Below are positions 54,044-63,184 of a DNA stretch of 64,000 bases, in pieces. The notes beneath the pieces are model-generated. The model saw nothing but the letters and a program-made list of their open reading frames with translations, was not told the origin of the DNA and did no database searches. A program made the translations under genes and the position numbers. Each line of letters opens with the position of its first letter. Position 1 is the first letter of the stretch. Source of the stretch: Arthrobacter sp. EM1 (GTDB lineage Bacteria; Actinomycetota; Actinomycetes; Actinomycetales; Micrococcaceae); the NCBI RefSeq assembly GCF_029964055.1, contig NZ_CP124836.1, positions 620,001-684,000 of the forward strand, given 5' to 3'.

Positions 54044-54254
54044 CCCTCTATAGTCGCCCATTCCGGGCCGATCTCACATTCGGCCGGGCGGGGCCGGCCG
54101 CGGGGCATAACGTTCACGGATTGGTCATTCCACGACGCAGCTTTCCACCGCGACTATGATCAGTAGCAGACGAGATCACCATGATACGAATCACCGCCGC
54201 GGATCGATCCTGTCCGTGCGGCTTCAATGATCGCCACTCGAAGAAGAGGTTCAC

Positions 54255-55292
54255 GTGACACCAGCGCCAATGACCCAGAAGTACTCCACGCTCTCCCCGT
54301 CGCTCGCCGTCGGTATCGACGAGCCGGACCGCAACCTTGCTTTGGAACTGGTCCGCGTCACCGAAGCAGCCGCCATCGCCGGTGGCCACTGGGTGGGTTT
54401 TGGGGACAAGAACAAGGCCGACGGCGCCGCCGTCGACGCTATGCGTTCCTTCCTCCAGACCGTCCACTTCAACGGTGTTGTGGTGATCGGCGAAGGTGAA
54501 AAAGACGAAGCCCCGATGCTCTTCAACGGCGAGCACGTCGGTGACGGCACCGGCCCCGAGTGCGACGTCGCCGTTGACCCGATCGACGGAACCCGGCTGA
54601 CCGCCCTGGGCATCAATAACGCCCTGGCCGTCCTTGCCGTGGCCGAGCGCGGTTCGATGTTCGATCCCTCCGCGGTGTTCTACATGGAGAAGCTCGTCAC
54701 CGGCCCGGAAGCGGCCGACATGGTTGACCTGCGCCTGCCGGTCAAACAAAACCTGCACCTCATCGCCAAAGCCAAAGGCGTCAAAGTCAACCAGCTCAAC
54801 GTGATGATCCTCGACCGGGACCGGCACCGCCCGCTTGTGGAGGAAATCCGCGAAGCCGGCGCGCGGACCAAGTTCATCATGGACGGCGACGTCGCCGGAG
54901 CCATCGCCGCGGCCCGCTCCGGCACCGGGGTTGACGCGCTGATGGGCATCGGCGGAACGCCGGAAGGAATCGTCACGGCCTGCGCGATCAAGTCCCTCGG
55001 CGGCGTGATCCAGGGCCGGCTGTGGCCCACCAGCGATGACGAAAAGCAGAAGGCGATCGACGCCGGACACGACTTGGACCGGGTGTTGTCGACCAACGAC
55101 CTCGTCTCCAGCGACAACTGCTACTTCGCCGCGACCGGCATCACCGACGGTGACCTGCTCAGGGGCGTGCGTTACTCCAAGGACAAGGTTCTTACCCAGT
55201 CCATCGTGATGCGGTCCAAGTCCGGGACCATCCGCTTCGTTGATGGCGAGCACCAAGCCAGCAAGTGGGAAGGCTACGCGCGCAGGAACTAG
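54255..55292 (+). CDS. glpX: Class II fructose-1,6-bisphosphatase
   Basis: Gluconeogenic phosphatase making fructose-6-phosphate. The 345-aa GlpX-type product has the metal-site sequences VVIGEGEKDEAPMLFNGE, DVAVDPIDGTRLTALGINNA and MGIGGTPEGIVTACAIKSLGG. Actinobacteria commonly rely on this class as the only FBPase. GTG 54255 has AAGAGG about 6 nt upstream; ATG 54270 is an alternative. A strong terminator follows. Confidence 0.96.
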   Translation: MTPAPMTQKYSTLSPSLAVGIDEPDRNLALELVRVTEAAAIAGGHWVGFGDKNKADGAAVDAMRSFLQTVHFNGVVVIGEGEKDEAPMLFNGEHVGDGTGPECDVAVDPIDGTRLTALGINNALAVLAVAERGSMFDPSAVFYMEKLVTGPEAADMVDLRLPVKQNLHLIAKAKGVKVNQLNVMILDRDRHRPLVEEIREAGARTKFIMDGDVAGAIAAARSGTGVDALMGIGGTPEGIVTACAIKSLGGVIQGRLWPTSDDEKQKAIDAGHDLDRVLSTNDLVSSDNCYFAATGITDGDLLRGVRYSKDKVLTQSIVMRSKSGTIRFVDGEHQASKWEGYARRN

Positions 55293-55317
55293 CGCCTGCC
55301 GGATCGGCCAGAACACC

Positions 55318-55354
55318 CGGATCCCGGGGCGCGGACCGCGCCCCGGGATCCGGC
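55318..55354 (+). terminator. Terminator of glpX
   Basis: CCGGATCCCGGGGCGCGG (55318-55335) is followed by its near-continuous complement at 55337-55354, then CGTTTCC. The stem is very GC-rich. Confidence 0.8.
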
Positions 55355-55387
55355 GTTTCCGGCCGGCCGCTGGCCGTCGTCGTTAGG

Positions 55388-55393
55388 TAGGGT
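55388..55393 (+). promoter_or_regulatory. -10 hexamer TAGGGT, likely leaderless start of galE
   Basis: The hexamer ends 6 nt before ATG 55400. Confidence 0.5.
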
Positions 55394-55399
55394 GGGACC

Positions 55400-56374
55400 A
55401 TGACATGGCTCGTAACAGGTGGCGCAGGATATATCGGTTCGCATGTGGTCTCCGCTTTGCGCGGGGCCGGCATCCAGGCGGTGGTGATTGATTCGCTCTC
55501 GAGCGGGCACCGCGAGTTTGTTCCGGCGGACGTGCCCTTTGTGCACGGCAGTATTCTCGACTTGGACCTCGTCACCGGAACCCTGGCGGAACATTCGGTA
55601 ACCGGCGTGATCCATCTTGCCGGCTTCAAATACGCTGGCGTTTCGGTGCAGGAACCGCTGCTGACCTACGAGCAAAACGTCACCGGCACGGCGGTGCTGC
55701 TGACTGGGATGGAACGAGCCGGGGTGAAGAATCTGGTCTTCTCCTCCTCCGCCGCGACCTACGGCACCCCCGCCGGCGACATTGTTACGGAAGAGACTCC
55801 GACGCAGCCGGAATCGCCCTATGGGGAAAGCAAGCTGATCGGCGAATGGCTGATCCGTGACCAGGGCAGGGCCAGGGGCCTCAAACACACCTCGCTGCGT
55901 TACTTCAACGTCGTCGGATCCGGCTCGCCCGAGCTCTACGACACGAGCCCGCACAACCTCTTCCCGATAGTGCTCCGCGCCTTAACCGCAGGAAAAACAC
56001 CAAGAATCAACGGCATCGACTACAACACAGCCGATGGCACCTGCGTGCGCGACTACGTTCATGTCGCCGACCTGGCGACCTCGCACGTCGCGGCCGCCCA
56101 GGCCCTCGCCGCCGGTGGGCCGCTGGAACGCGTCTACAACCTCGGGTCCGGCGACGGGCTCTCGGTGCGGCAGATTATGACGGCGATGGCCGCGGTGACC
56201 GGCATCGACTTCGAGCCGGAGATCGGACCCCGCCGGACAGGAGACCCGGACCGGATCGTGGCGGACGGCACCCTGGCCGCACGCGACCTCGACTGGAAGA
56301 TGCGGCACTCCGTCGAGGACATGGTGGCCAGTGCCTACGAAGCGCAGAAGAAAGCTGCCGAAGCCGGCAACTAG
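55400..56374 (+). CDS. galE: UDP-glucose 4-epimerase
   Basis: Interconverts UDP-glucose and UDP-galactose (SDR extended family). The 324-aa product has the NAD-binding motif TGGAGYIGSH at 6-15, SSSAATYG near 115-122, and the catalytic Tyr141 and Lys145 in SPYGESKLIGE. The substrate region LRYFNVVGSG and CVRDYVHVADLA fit GalE. It is separate from galK. Either galactose use or envelope galactosylation could be its main role. Confidence 0.95.
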   Translation: MTWLVTGGAGYIGSHVVSALRGAGIQAVVIDSLSSGHREFVPADVPFVHGSILDLDLVTGTLAEHSVTGVIHLAGFKYAGVSVQEPLLTYEQNVTGTAVLLTGMERAGVKNLVFSSSAATYGTPAGDIVTEETPTQPESPYGESKLIGEWLIRDQGRARGLKHTSLRYFNVVGSGSPELYDTSPHNLFPIVLRALTAGKTPRINGIDYNTADGTCVRDYVHVADLATSHVAAAQALAAGGPLERVYNLGSGDGLSVRQIMTAMAAVTGIDFEPEIGPRRTGDPDRIVADGTLAARDLDWKMRHSVEDMVASAYEAQKKAAEAGN

Positions 56375-56387
56375 GGACGCCTCCCGA

Positions 56388-56479
56388 CGGACATGTCCGG
56401 TCTTGCGGCCGGGACGTGCCCCCACCGACGGACATGTCCGCTGGTCACGCCAGGGCGTGGACATAGTGGTGTTGTGTCC
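56388..56479. repeat. Repeated palindromes GGACA...TGTCC downstream of galE
   Basis: The 12-bp palindrome CGGACATGTCCG occurs at 56388-56399 and 56429-56440, each time preceded by CGA so that CGACGGACATGTCCG repeats exactly. A third, wider dyad, TGGACA-N11-TGTCCA, spans about 56457-56479. They lie between convergent galE and the FemAB-like gene. The rest of the 56375-56542 gap holds nothing recognised. Confidence 0.65.
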
Positions 56480-56542
56480 ACTCGCCAAGCCTGACGCGGG
56501 GCATGTCCAGCAGGGGGGTGAGCCGGTCCGCGGTGCGGAGAC

Positions 56543-57535
56543 CTAGCGGCGGAGCGCGCTGCGCAGCCGGACAGGCACCTTTCGCGCCGCCGCGAGTACG
56601 CGGCGTGCGGCCTGCGCGACCTTTCTGGCCAGTTGGTATCCGCCGTAGCGCAGGGGCCGCACCGGCAAATCCCAGGTTCCGGGGTAGGCGACTTCACGGC
56701 CGCCGAAGGACTTCTTGAAGGCCGTGAACCCGGCCCACTTGTGCTCCGGCTGGTCTGCCGGTGCCACGCCCCACAGGTCCACGAACTTCAGGCCCCTGTC
56801 TTTGGCATCAGCCATCAGTGTGACCAGCAGCGGAATGCCGGCGCTCAGCTTCCGGTGCGCGTCGTCCAGTGCGGCGTGGGCATAGACGCGGGTGTCCGAG
56901 GAATCGTAGGCCAGGGATGCAGCAATGGGCTCGCCCTCGAGTTCGGCAATGAAGAGCGTCGCAGCACCGGCCGGCATCAGTGAGCTGGCCACCGCAGTGA
57001 GGTAGTCGTCGCTTTGGGGCTTAAAACCGTTTCGTGCCGCCGTCAGATGCAGGAATCCCAGCAGCACGGAGATCTCACCAGCGTCCTGGCTGGAGCGGAA
57101 CGTTACGCCCTTCTTGTGGATGTTCCGGTACAGGTTGCGGTTTGCCGGCTTCATCTCCGCGAGGACGTCTTTAAAGTCGCGGTCCACATCCACGACCCAG
57201 CTGAGTTCCGGCTGCTGGTTGGCCGGGGCGGGACGGAGGCCGCGCGTGCGCAGCACGGCATCGGCGTCAGCGGCCGTGAAACCGGCATCGACCGGTTCGA
57301 TCCGGACAAACACCGCGCCGCAGCCGCGGGCCAGGTCCGTCAGCACAGCGACGGCGGCGTCGAAAGCAGCCAGCGAGGCGGCGACCGGGCCGTAGGGTGC
57401 GTAGAGGAGTTTTCCGGCCGGGTTGCTTTCCTCGATGGCCAGGAAACTCCAGCCGGGACCGGAGCGCTGGTGTACTGTCCGGCCCAGGCTGCGCTGGAAA
57501 TCGGCCCACGCCGGGCTCTGCAGGAAGTGGTCCAC
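56543..57535 (-). CDS. FemAB-like peptidoglycan bridge aminoacyltransferase (candidate)
   Basis: The 330-aa product belongs to the FemX/MurM-like double-GNAT group that adds bridge amino acids to lipid II from aminoacyl-tRNA. It starts HFLQSPAWADFQRSLGR and shows YAPYGPV, the middle block LAEMKPANRNLYRNIHKKGV, GEPIAASLAYDSSDTRVYAH and DLWGVAPAD, with FKKSFGGREVAYPGTWDLP near the end; these are family landmarks. A basic tail of about 30 residues follows. GTG 57535 lies 4 nt after the manA stop, so the two are translated from one mRNA. The amino acid used is not known. Confidence 0.83.
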   Translation of the reverse strand: MDHFLQSPAWADFQRSLGRTVHQRSGPGWSFLAIEESNPAGKLLYAPYGPVAASLAAFDAAVAVLTDLARGCGAVFVRIEPVDAGFTAADADAVLRTRGLRPAPANQQPELSWVVDVDRDFKDVLAEMKPANRNLYRNIHKKGVTFRSSQDAGEISVLLGFLHLTAARNGFKPQSDDYLTAVASSLMPAGAATLFIAELEGEPIAASLAYDSSDTRVYAHAALDDAHRKLSAGIPLLVTLMADAKDRGLKFVDLWGVAPADQPEHKWAGFTAFKKSFGGREVAYPGTWDLPVRPLRYGGYQLARKVAQAARRVLAAARKVPVRLRSALRR

Positions 57536-57539
57536 GGAT

Positions 57540-58832
57540 TCAGGCTTTCAGGGCGGTAGTGACGGCGAATGCGATGGCGGTCCCGGCGGCGCCGGACACT
57601 GCGTGGGCGTTGACCGGTGCCTCGGCGGCGGGCAGGAAAGCACTGGCACCGCGCTCCAGCCGCAACTCGCCCTTGGGAGAGTCCAGGAGCACGGATCCGG
57701 CCACCACGATGATCACTGCGGCGCCCGACTGCGCCACCGGAACAGGTCCAGCGCCGGACTCCAGCACAATGCGCTGCAGCTGGAATTCGCGAAACGGCGG
57801 CCGGAAGAGCTCCTGGCCCAACATGGTGGTCTCGGGGCTGAGCTTCGGCACACCGGCGGCCGCAAAGGAAACGGTCCGGAGCAGTTCTGGGACGTCCACG
57901 AACTTCGGCGTCAGCCCGCCACGCAGCACGTTGTCCGAGGCGGCCATGACCTCGATGCCCAGCCCGTGCAGATAGGCGTGGACGTTGCCGGCCGGGAGGT
58001 AGACAGCCTCGCCCGGTGCCAGCGAGATCCGGTTGAGCAGCAGCGAAATCAGTACGCCGGGATCGCCCGGATACCGGGCGTTGAGGGTCACCACTGTGGA
58101 AAGCTCGGCCTGGTAGGGCGCCGTCGGGGCGCCGGAGATAAGGGCGGCCGCAATCACGGCCGTCGCCTCGGCTACGGCCTCGCCGCCGGCGATCAGCCGC
58201 TCGAAGGCCGACTGCAGGGCTGTGTGCTCGTCCGGCTGCGCCAGATCCTGCAGCAGCAGCGGCACAAGCTCCGGAAGATCGAGGCCGGCCAGCTCAAAGT
58301 CCGCCACCAGCAGATCGAAGACGGCGCGGGCGTCCGAGGCCGGTTTGAAACCGCACAGCGCCTCGAACGGTGTCAGCGCGAAGATCATCTCCGGCTTGTG
58401 GTTGTCATCCTTGTAGTTGCGTTCCGTGGCCTTGTGGCCGACGCCGGCGGCCTCCTCGCGGGCGAACCCTGCGCGCGCCTGCTCCAGGGTCGGGTGCACC
58501 TGAAGGGACAGCGGACTGTCGGCGGCCAGGACCTTGAGCAGAAACGGCAGCCGGGGGCCAAATTGGGCAACACTGTCGCTGCCCAGATGGTGCTCGGGGT
58601 CCAACGCGATCAGCGAATCCAAGCCCAGGCGGCCGCCGTCCTCCGCCACTGCGGCGTGGGCGCCGGTTGATCCCGCACCGGCGGGACTGAGCGCAACTGA
58701 GGGCGAATCCGGGTGCGCGCCGATCCACAGCTCCGCTTCGGGACCGCCTGAAGCCGGCCTGCCCAGGAGCCCGGAAATAGCTGTGGTGGAGCCCCAGGCA
58801 TAGGGGCGGAGGACATTTTCGAGTTCGTACAC
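57540..58832 (-). CDS. manA: Mannose-6-phosphate isomerase, class I
   Basis: Interconverts fructose-6-phosphate and mannose-6-phosphate, feeding GDP-mannose synthesis with the ManC encoded at the window start. The 430-aa zinc enzyme has YELENVLRPYAWGS at the N-terminus, FLLKVLAADSPLSLQVHP, the KPEMIFALTPFEALCGF block and YLPAGNVHAYLHGLGIEVM with the metal-site residues. GTG 58832 gives the family start; an ATG further upstream is not supported. The femAB-like gene follows. Confidence 0.95.
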   Translation of the reverse strand: MYELENVLRPYAWGSTTAISGLLGRPASGGPEAELWIGAHPDSPSVALSPAGAGSTGAHAAVAEDGGRLGLDSLIALDPEHHLGSDSVAQFGPRLPFLLKVLAADSPLSLQVHPTLEQARAGFAREEAAGVGHKATERNYKDDNHKPEMIFALTPFEALCGFKPASDARAVFDLLVADFELAGLDLPELVPLLLQDLAQPDEHTALQSAFERLIAGGEAVAEATAVIAAALISGAPTAPYQAELSTVVTLNARYPGDPGVLISLLLNRISLAPGEAVYLPAGNVHAYLHGLGIEVMAASDNVLRGGLTPKFVDVPELLRTVSFAAAGVPKLSPETTMLGQELFRPPFREFQLQRIVLESGAGPVPVAQSGAAVIIVVAGSVLLDSPKGELRLERGASAFLPAAEAPVNAHAVSGAAGTAIAFAVTTALKA

Positions 58833-58890
58833 TGCCGGGTGTCCCTGTCTGTTGTGGAAGCCTGTTACGGAATAAGACTGATCGACGGCG

Positions 58891-60528
58891 CTAGAGCGGA
58901 GCGCACTGGCCGTTGGTGGCCACCAGGTTGCGGATGGACTGCTCATCACCGTCGAGCTTGAACTGGTTCAGCATGTCTTCGGTGATCGGCTCGCCGTCCG
59001 GTGTGGTTGTCACCGGGGTGAAGTCCGACGACGGCCCGGGCTCGGTGCCGGGCTGTGTGCGCGGCAATCCGCCGGCGGCGGACAGCGGCCCGGGGACGGC
59101 GTCCTGCGGGCGGAGGCTGTCACCGGCGGCCGCGGGGGCGGGCCCAAGGAGGGCATCGACCTTCTGGTGGATCTGGTCGAAGTCCGGGACCGTCGAGAAC
59201 GAGGCGTCGAAGTCGGGCGGTCCAATGGTCAGCCGCTTCGTTTCCTGGCCCTTCGCCTTGATGGCCAGGTCAACGAAACTTCCAAGCTGGCTGGCCGAGA
59301 CGTTGGATTCGACCACCTTGGTCCCGGCCTTGGCGATGTCTTCGAACTTCGTGAGCAGGGTTGCGGGGTCCATTTGCTTGAGCATGGCCTGCTGGACGCA
59401 TTGCTGGCGGGCGATCCGGGCGTAGTCGTCCACGAATTCGCGCGAGCGGCCGTACCAGAGGGCATGGTACCCGTCGAGCGTATTGTCGCCGGCGGGGATC
59501 CAGCCCAGCGGCATACCGTGGATACCGTTGGCTTCATCAATGGTCTCGCCGCTGATCGGGACCCAGCCCCCGGCCTTGATCCGGATGCCGCCCATGGCAT
59601 CCACAAGTTTGGCGAAGCCGTCCATGTCGACCAGGACGTAGGCCTGGACCTTTATGCCAAGGGTCCCGGAGACGGCCTCCAGCGTGGCTTGCGCGCCGGG
59701 GTCTTGCACACCGGGGTAAAGGTCCTTGTGCTCGTTGGTGACTTCGGTATTGATGGCGTTGATGAGGCACTCATCGCCGCAGTTGTAGCCGTCAGGGTAA
59801 ATTGCGCGCATCGAGGAATCCTTGCTGAACTGTGCGTTCTGCAGGTTGCGCGGCACCGAGATGATGGCGGTCTGGCCGGTTTTGGCGTCAACGCTGATGA
59901 CGGAGAGGCTGTCCGGCCGGCGGCCGGTTCGGTCCGCACCGGCGTCGCCGCCCATCATCAGGAAGTTATAGCGGCCCTCTGAGGGCTCAATTGTCGGCCC
60001 GGCGGAGAAAATGTTGCCGATGGCGTCGCGGCTGACGTTGAGCAGGTAGGCGGCGTAGCCCAGCGAGCCACTGCTGAGGACCATCGCGACCACCAGGGAA
60101 ATAACGACGGCGGGACGAACTCCCGGCGGCAGCAGCACGAGGCGGATCAGTCGCAGGGTGTTGATAAACAGGGCTGCCCAGCCGAGGGCCAGCGCCACGA
60201 GCCCGATGATCAGCAGCAGCGAGGTAAAGCGGTTGGTGAGCAGATTGATAAGCGTGGACCGGGACACCGCGAGGAGTACCGCGGCAACAACCGCCAGCGC
60301 CCAGACGGTCAGGGTGACACGGAGGGCGATCCGTCCCAGCCGCCGGTCGCCGGCGACCGTCTGGGCGCTGCCGGGCACCAGCAGCGTCATCAGGACCAGC
60401 AAAAAAGCACGTTTGATCCGGACCGGGGCAGCCGCTCCCGAGGGGTAGCGAACGGGATCCGTGAGGGACCCGGAAGCTCTCGGGTTCCGTGGCGCCGGCT
60501 GACGGGAAGGGGCGTAACTGTTGGTCAT
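58891..60528 (-). CDS. LytR-CpsA-Psr (LCP) family ligase with several membrane spans
   Basis: LCP proteins attach glycopolymers to peptidoglycan. The 545-aa product has a cytoplasmic N-terminus, then about four hydrophobic segments (about 37-57, 71-93, 104-126, 138-162) where most LCP proteins have one. The extracytoplasmic domain shows NFLMMGGDAGADRTGRRPDSL, the catalytic-site block SVPRNLQNA and GGIRIKAGG, and WYGRSREFVDDYARIARQQC. A Pro-rich region and a C-terminal LytR_C-like end follow. ATG 60528 has AAGGA 7 nt upstream. It lies 10 nt after purE. Confidence 0.92.
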   Translation of the reverse strand: MTNSYAPSRQPAPRNPRASGSLTDPVRYPSGAAAPVRIKRAFLLVLMTLLVPGSAQTVAGDRRLGRIALRVTLTVWALAVVAAVLLAVSRSTLINLLTNRFTSLLLIIGLVALALGWAALFINTLRLIRLVLLPPGVRPAVVISLVVAMVLSSGSLGYAAYLLNVSRDAIGNIFSAGPTIEPSEGRYNFLMMGGDAGADRTGRRPDSLSVISVDAKTGQTAIISVPRNLQNAQFSKDSSMRAIYPDGYNCGDECLINAINTEVTNEHKDLYPGVQDPGAQATLEAVSGTLGIKVQAYVLVDMDGFAKLVDAMGGIRIKAGGWVPISGETIDEANGIHGMPLGWIPAGDNTLDGYHALWYGRSREFVDDYARIARQQCVQQAMLKQMDPATLLTKFEDIAKAGTKVVESNVSASQLGSFVDLAIKAKGQETKRLTIGPPDFDASFSTVPDFDQIHQKVDALLGPAPAAAGDSLRPQDAVPGPLSAAGGLPRTQPGTEPGPSSDFTPVTTTPDGEPITEDMLNQFKLDGDEQSIRNLVATNGQCAPL

Positions 60529-60538
60529 CTGGTGATCC

Positions 60539-61150
60539 TTAACGGCTGCCCCGGGTGACAACGTTTGCGGCTGCGAACACGTCGCCCACCTTGTGCCGCA
60601 GGTTCGCGCCCTTCCGGGTGGCGACGTCGTTGAGCTCCCGGGCGAAGTCGAGCAGTTCCGCCCGGAGTCTTACGGCCAGCGGGTCCGCGCCCGAGGCCAG
60701 GATGCGCACGGCCAGGAGCCCGGCGTTGCGGGCCCCGCCGATGGATACTGTCGCGACCGGTACCCCGGCGGGCATCTGGACGATGGAGAGTAGGGAGTCC
60801 ATCCCGTCGAGGGTTTTGAGCGGGACCGGGACGCCGATGACCGGCAGGGGAGTGACGGCGGCGAGCATGCCGGGCAGGTGGGCCGCGCCGCCGGCGCCGG
60901 CGATGATCACACGCAGGCCGCGCTCATGGGCCGTCTGGCCGTAACGGATCATCTCAAGCGGCATTCGGTGCGCGGAGACGACGTCGGCCTCAAAAGGGAT
61001 CCCGAACTCGGCAAGGGCCTCGGCAGCTGCTTCCATCACGGGCCAGTCGGAGTCCGAACCCATCACGAGCCCAACGATCGGGGTCGCCGGCTCGGTGTCC
61101 GCGGCTGCGGGGGACCGGTCCGTGGACGGGACGGTGTTGCTGACGCTCAT
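60539..61150 (-). CDS. purE: 5-(carboxyamino)imidazole ribonucleotide mutase
   Basis: Class I PurE converts N5-CAIR, made by PurK, to CAIR in purine synthesis. The 203-aa product has [19 protein letters not shown], and the [15 protein letters not shown] loop of the active site. An N-terminal tail of about 26 residues rich in Ser/Pro/Ala is extra. ATG 61150 overlaps the purK stop by 4 bp. Confidence 0.96.
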   Translation of the reverse strand: MSVSNTVPSTDRSPAAADTEPATPIVGLVMGSDSDWPVMEAAAEALAEFGIPFEADVVSAHRMPLEMIRYGQTAHERGLRVIIAGAGGAAHLPGMLAAVTPLPVIGVPVPLKTLDGMDSLLSIVQMPAGVPVATVSIGGARNAGLLAVRILASGADPLAVRLRAELLDFARELNDVATRKGANLRHKVGDVFAAANVVTRGSR

Positions 61151-62343
61151 GCGTTCTCCTCGTGGGCACCGGCGGCGGTGCGGGACTGGGACCCGCCGTT
61201 GCGGATGATGTTTGCGACCGTGGCGGCGCGGTCGCGCACCGAATCGACCTCGGCCACGGAACCGCCGATGAGGTTAACGTGGCCGATCTTGCGCCCTGGC
61301 CGCACGGACTTGCCGTAGCAGTGGACCTTTGCTGCCGGTTCGCTGGCCAGGGCTGCCGGGTAGGCGGAGAACAGATCCTCGTTCTCGCCGCCCAGGAAAT
61401 TCTTCATCACCACAACTGGACCCAGCAGGTCCGTGGCGCCCAGCGGCAGATTGAGGATTGCCCGCAGATGCTGTTCGAACTGGCTTGTCACCGAACCGTC
61501 CTGGGTCCAGTGACCGGTGTTGTGCGGACGCATCGCCAGTTCGTTGATCAGAAAGCCGGCACCCTCGCCCGGGGTTTCGAACAGTTCCACCGCCATCACC
61601 CCCGTGACGCCGAGCTCATTGGCGATCCGCAAGGCGGCATTCTCCGCCGCGGCAGCGACGTCCAGCGGGATGTCCAGCGCCGGGGCGATGACTTCGTCGC
61701 AGACACCGTCGACCTGGACGGTATGCACCACGGGCCAGGCCCGCGACTCGCCGTCGGGTGTCCTGGCTACAAGGGCCGAGAGTTCCCGGCTGAATTCCAC
61801 TTTGGCCTCGGCGAGCAGCGGCGACATTGCCTCGAACCAGTCCGCGGTTTCCTCGGCGTCGGCCGCGGAGGCCACGATCCGCACGCCCTTGCCGTCGTAT
61901 CCGCCGCGCGGGGTCTTCAGGACAACGGGCCAGCCGCTGTCCGCACCGAACGCGATCAGGGCGGCGACGCCGTCGACGGCGGCCCAGCGCGGATTGGGCA
62001 GCTCCAGGCGGTCGACAGCGGCCCGCATCACAAGCTTGTCCTGGGCATTGACCAGCGCATCCGGTCCGGGGTGGACGTTGACACCGGCCCGCTGCAGGGC
62101 CCGCAGGTGCTCGGTGGGCACGTGCTCATGGTCGAAGGTCAGGACGTCAAGGCCGCGGGAGAACTCAAGGAGATGGTCCAAGTCGGTGTAGTCACCGACC
62201 GGGGCATGGGCCACGGCCGAAACTGCCGAAACGTCCTCAGCTTCGGCGAGGACGCGGAGCTCGAAGCCCAGGGCGGTGGCCGCGGGGGCCATCATACGGG
62301 CGAGCTGGCCGCCGCCAACTACACCGATCACAGGAAAAGTCAC
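61147..62343 (-). CDS. purK: N5-carboxyaminoimidazole ribonucleotide synthase
   Basis: ATP-grasp enzyme that carboxylates AIR to N5-CAIR. The 398-aa product has [18 protein letters not shown] at its N-terminus, [15 protein letters not shown], the [15 protein letters not shown]-grasp loop, [12 protein letters not shown] and [16 protein letters not shown] 62343 is the start; the -10 TAGGCT ends 7 nt upstream. The gene heads a purK-purE-LCP operon, an odd pairing of purine synthesis with a wall-polymer ligase. Confidence 0.96.
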   Translation of the reverse strand: MTFPVIGVVGGGQLARMMAPAATALGFELRVLAEAEDVSAVSAVAHAPVGDYTDLDHLLEFSRGLDVLTFDHEHVPTEHLRALQRAGVNVHPGPDALVNAQDKLVMRAAVDRLELPNPRWAAVDGVAALIAFGADSGWPVVLKTPRGGYDGKGVRIVASAADAEETADWFEAMSPLLAEAKVEFSRELSALVARTPDGESRAWPVVHTVQVDGVCDEVIAPALDIPLDVAAAAENAALRIANELGVTGVMAVELFETPGEGAGFLINELAMRPHNTGHWTQDGSVTSQFEQHLRAILNLPLGATDLLGPVVVMKNFLGGENEDLFSAYPAALASEPAAKVHCYGKSVRPGRKIGHVNLIGGSVAEVDSVRDRAATVANIIRNGGSQSRTAAGAHEENA

Positions 62344-62350
62344 AAGCCCC

Positions 62351-62356
62351 AGCCTA
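62351..62356 (-). promoter_or_regulatory. -10 hexamer TAGGCT, likely leaderless start of purK
   Basis: On the minus strand the hexamer ends 7 nt before GTG 62343. Confidence 0.5.
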
Positions 62357-62543
62357 CCGAAAAGCTCGCAATAACCCGGCTTTTGGTAGTCCCGGAGCGG
62401 GTTCCGGGCTGCCATTGGCCGGATTTAAGCAAGCTTCGGCAGGGGACGCGCCCGGCACGGCAACCGGCCGCCGGTACCATTCCACGCTGGCCGGTTTGCG
62501 GCGGCCGGACCGCTGGAGGCGGTGAGTTGCCGGGAATCGGCGC

Positions 62544-62549
62544 TAAAAT
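62544..62549 (+). promoter_or_regulatory. -10 hexamer TAAAAT upstream of gtrA
   Basis: TAAAAT lies 48 nt before ATG 62598, with GGAGGG in the leader. The 62357-62543 stretch shows nothing else. Confidence 0.5.
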
Positions 62550-62597
62550 GGGCCGTTGGCCCAATGGCCTACGAGTTCACGACGGCCACGGAGGGTC

Positions 62598-63176
62598 ATG
62601 ATTACTACACTTACCGAGCGCTTGCGCGGACTTGCCTCGCTGTTCTGGCGCGAAGTCGCCAAGTTCGGTGCCGTCGGCGGGGTGGCGTTCATTATTGACA
62701 ACGGCCTCACTTACTACCTGATGCACGGGCCGATGACCGACAGCGAAGCCAAAGCCCGCTTTGTCGGCGCCACCCTCGCCACGATCTTCTCCTGGATTGC
62801 GAACCGTTTCTGGACTTTCCGCCACCGCCGCCAGGACAACGTCCTCCGGGAGCTCGCGATGTTCATCCTGATCAACGGCATTGGCATCGGTATCTCCACC
62901 GGGTTCACGGCCCTCGCCAAGTACAGCTTCAACGTGACGGACAAAAACATGCTGTTCGCCGCCGGCATTGTTGGCATCCTGGTTGCCACAGTGGTGCGCT
63001 TTTTCGCCTACCGGTTCCTGGTCTTTAACAAGGAACTCGACGAAGAACCGGAATTCTCCCACGACCACGAGATCATCGAGCGGCACCCGCACACCCAGTC
63101 CGGCCCCGCCCTCGAGAGCCACCTGGTCCAGGGCAGCACCGCCAAGGACCGGGAAGTCCCCGGCCCGCCGGCCTAA
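62598..63176 (+). CDS. GtrA family polyprenyl-sugar membrane protein
   Basis: GtrA proteins are four-span membrane proteins thought to move polyprenyl-phosphate sugars across the membrane for glycosylation. The 192-aa product starts WREVAKFGAVGGVAFIIDNG, the family N-terminus, and has TIFSWIANRFWTFRHRR and RFFAYRFLVFNK as further landmarks. A hydrophilic acidic/His-rich tail of about 45 residues is appended. GGAGGG just before ATG 62598 sets the start. Confidence 0.9.
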   Translation: MITTLTERLRGLASLFWREVAKFGAVGGVAFIIDNGLTYYLMHGPMTDSEAKARFVGATLATIFSWIANRFWTFRHRRQDNVLRELAMFILINGIGIGISTGFTALAKYSFNVTDKNMLFAAGIVGILVATVVRFFAYRFLVFNKELDEEPEFSHDHEIIERHPHTQSGPALESHLVQGSTAKDREVPGPPA

Positions 63177-63184
63177 GTCAGCCC

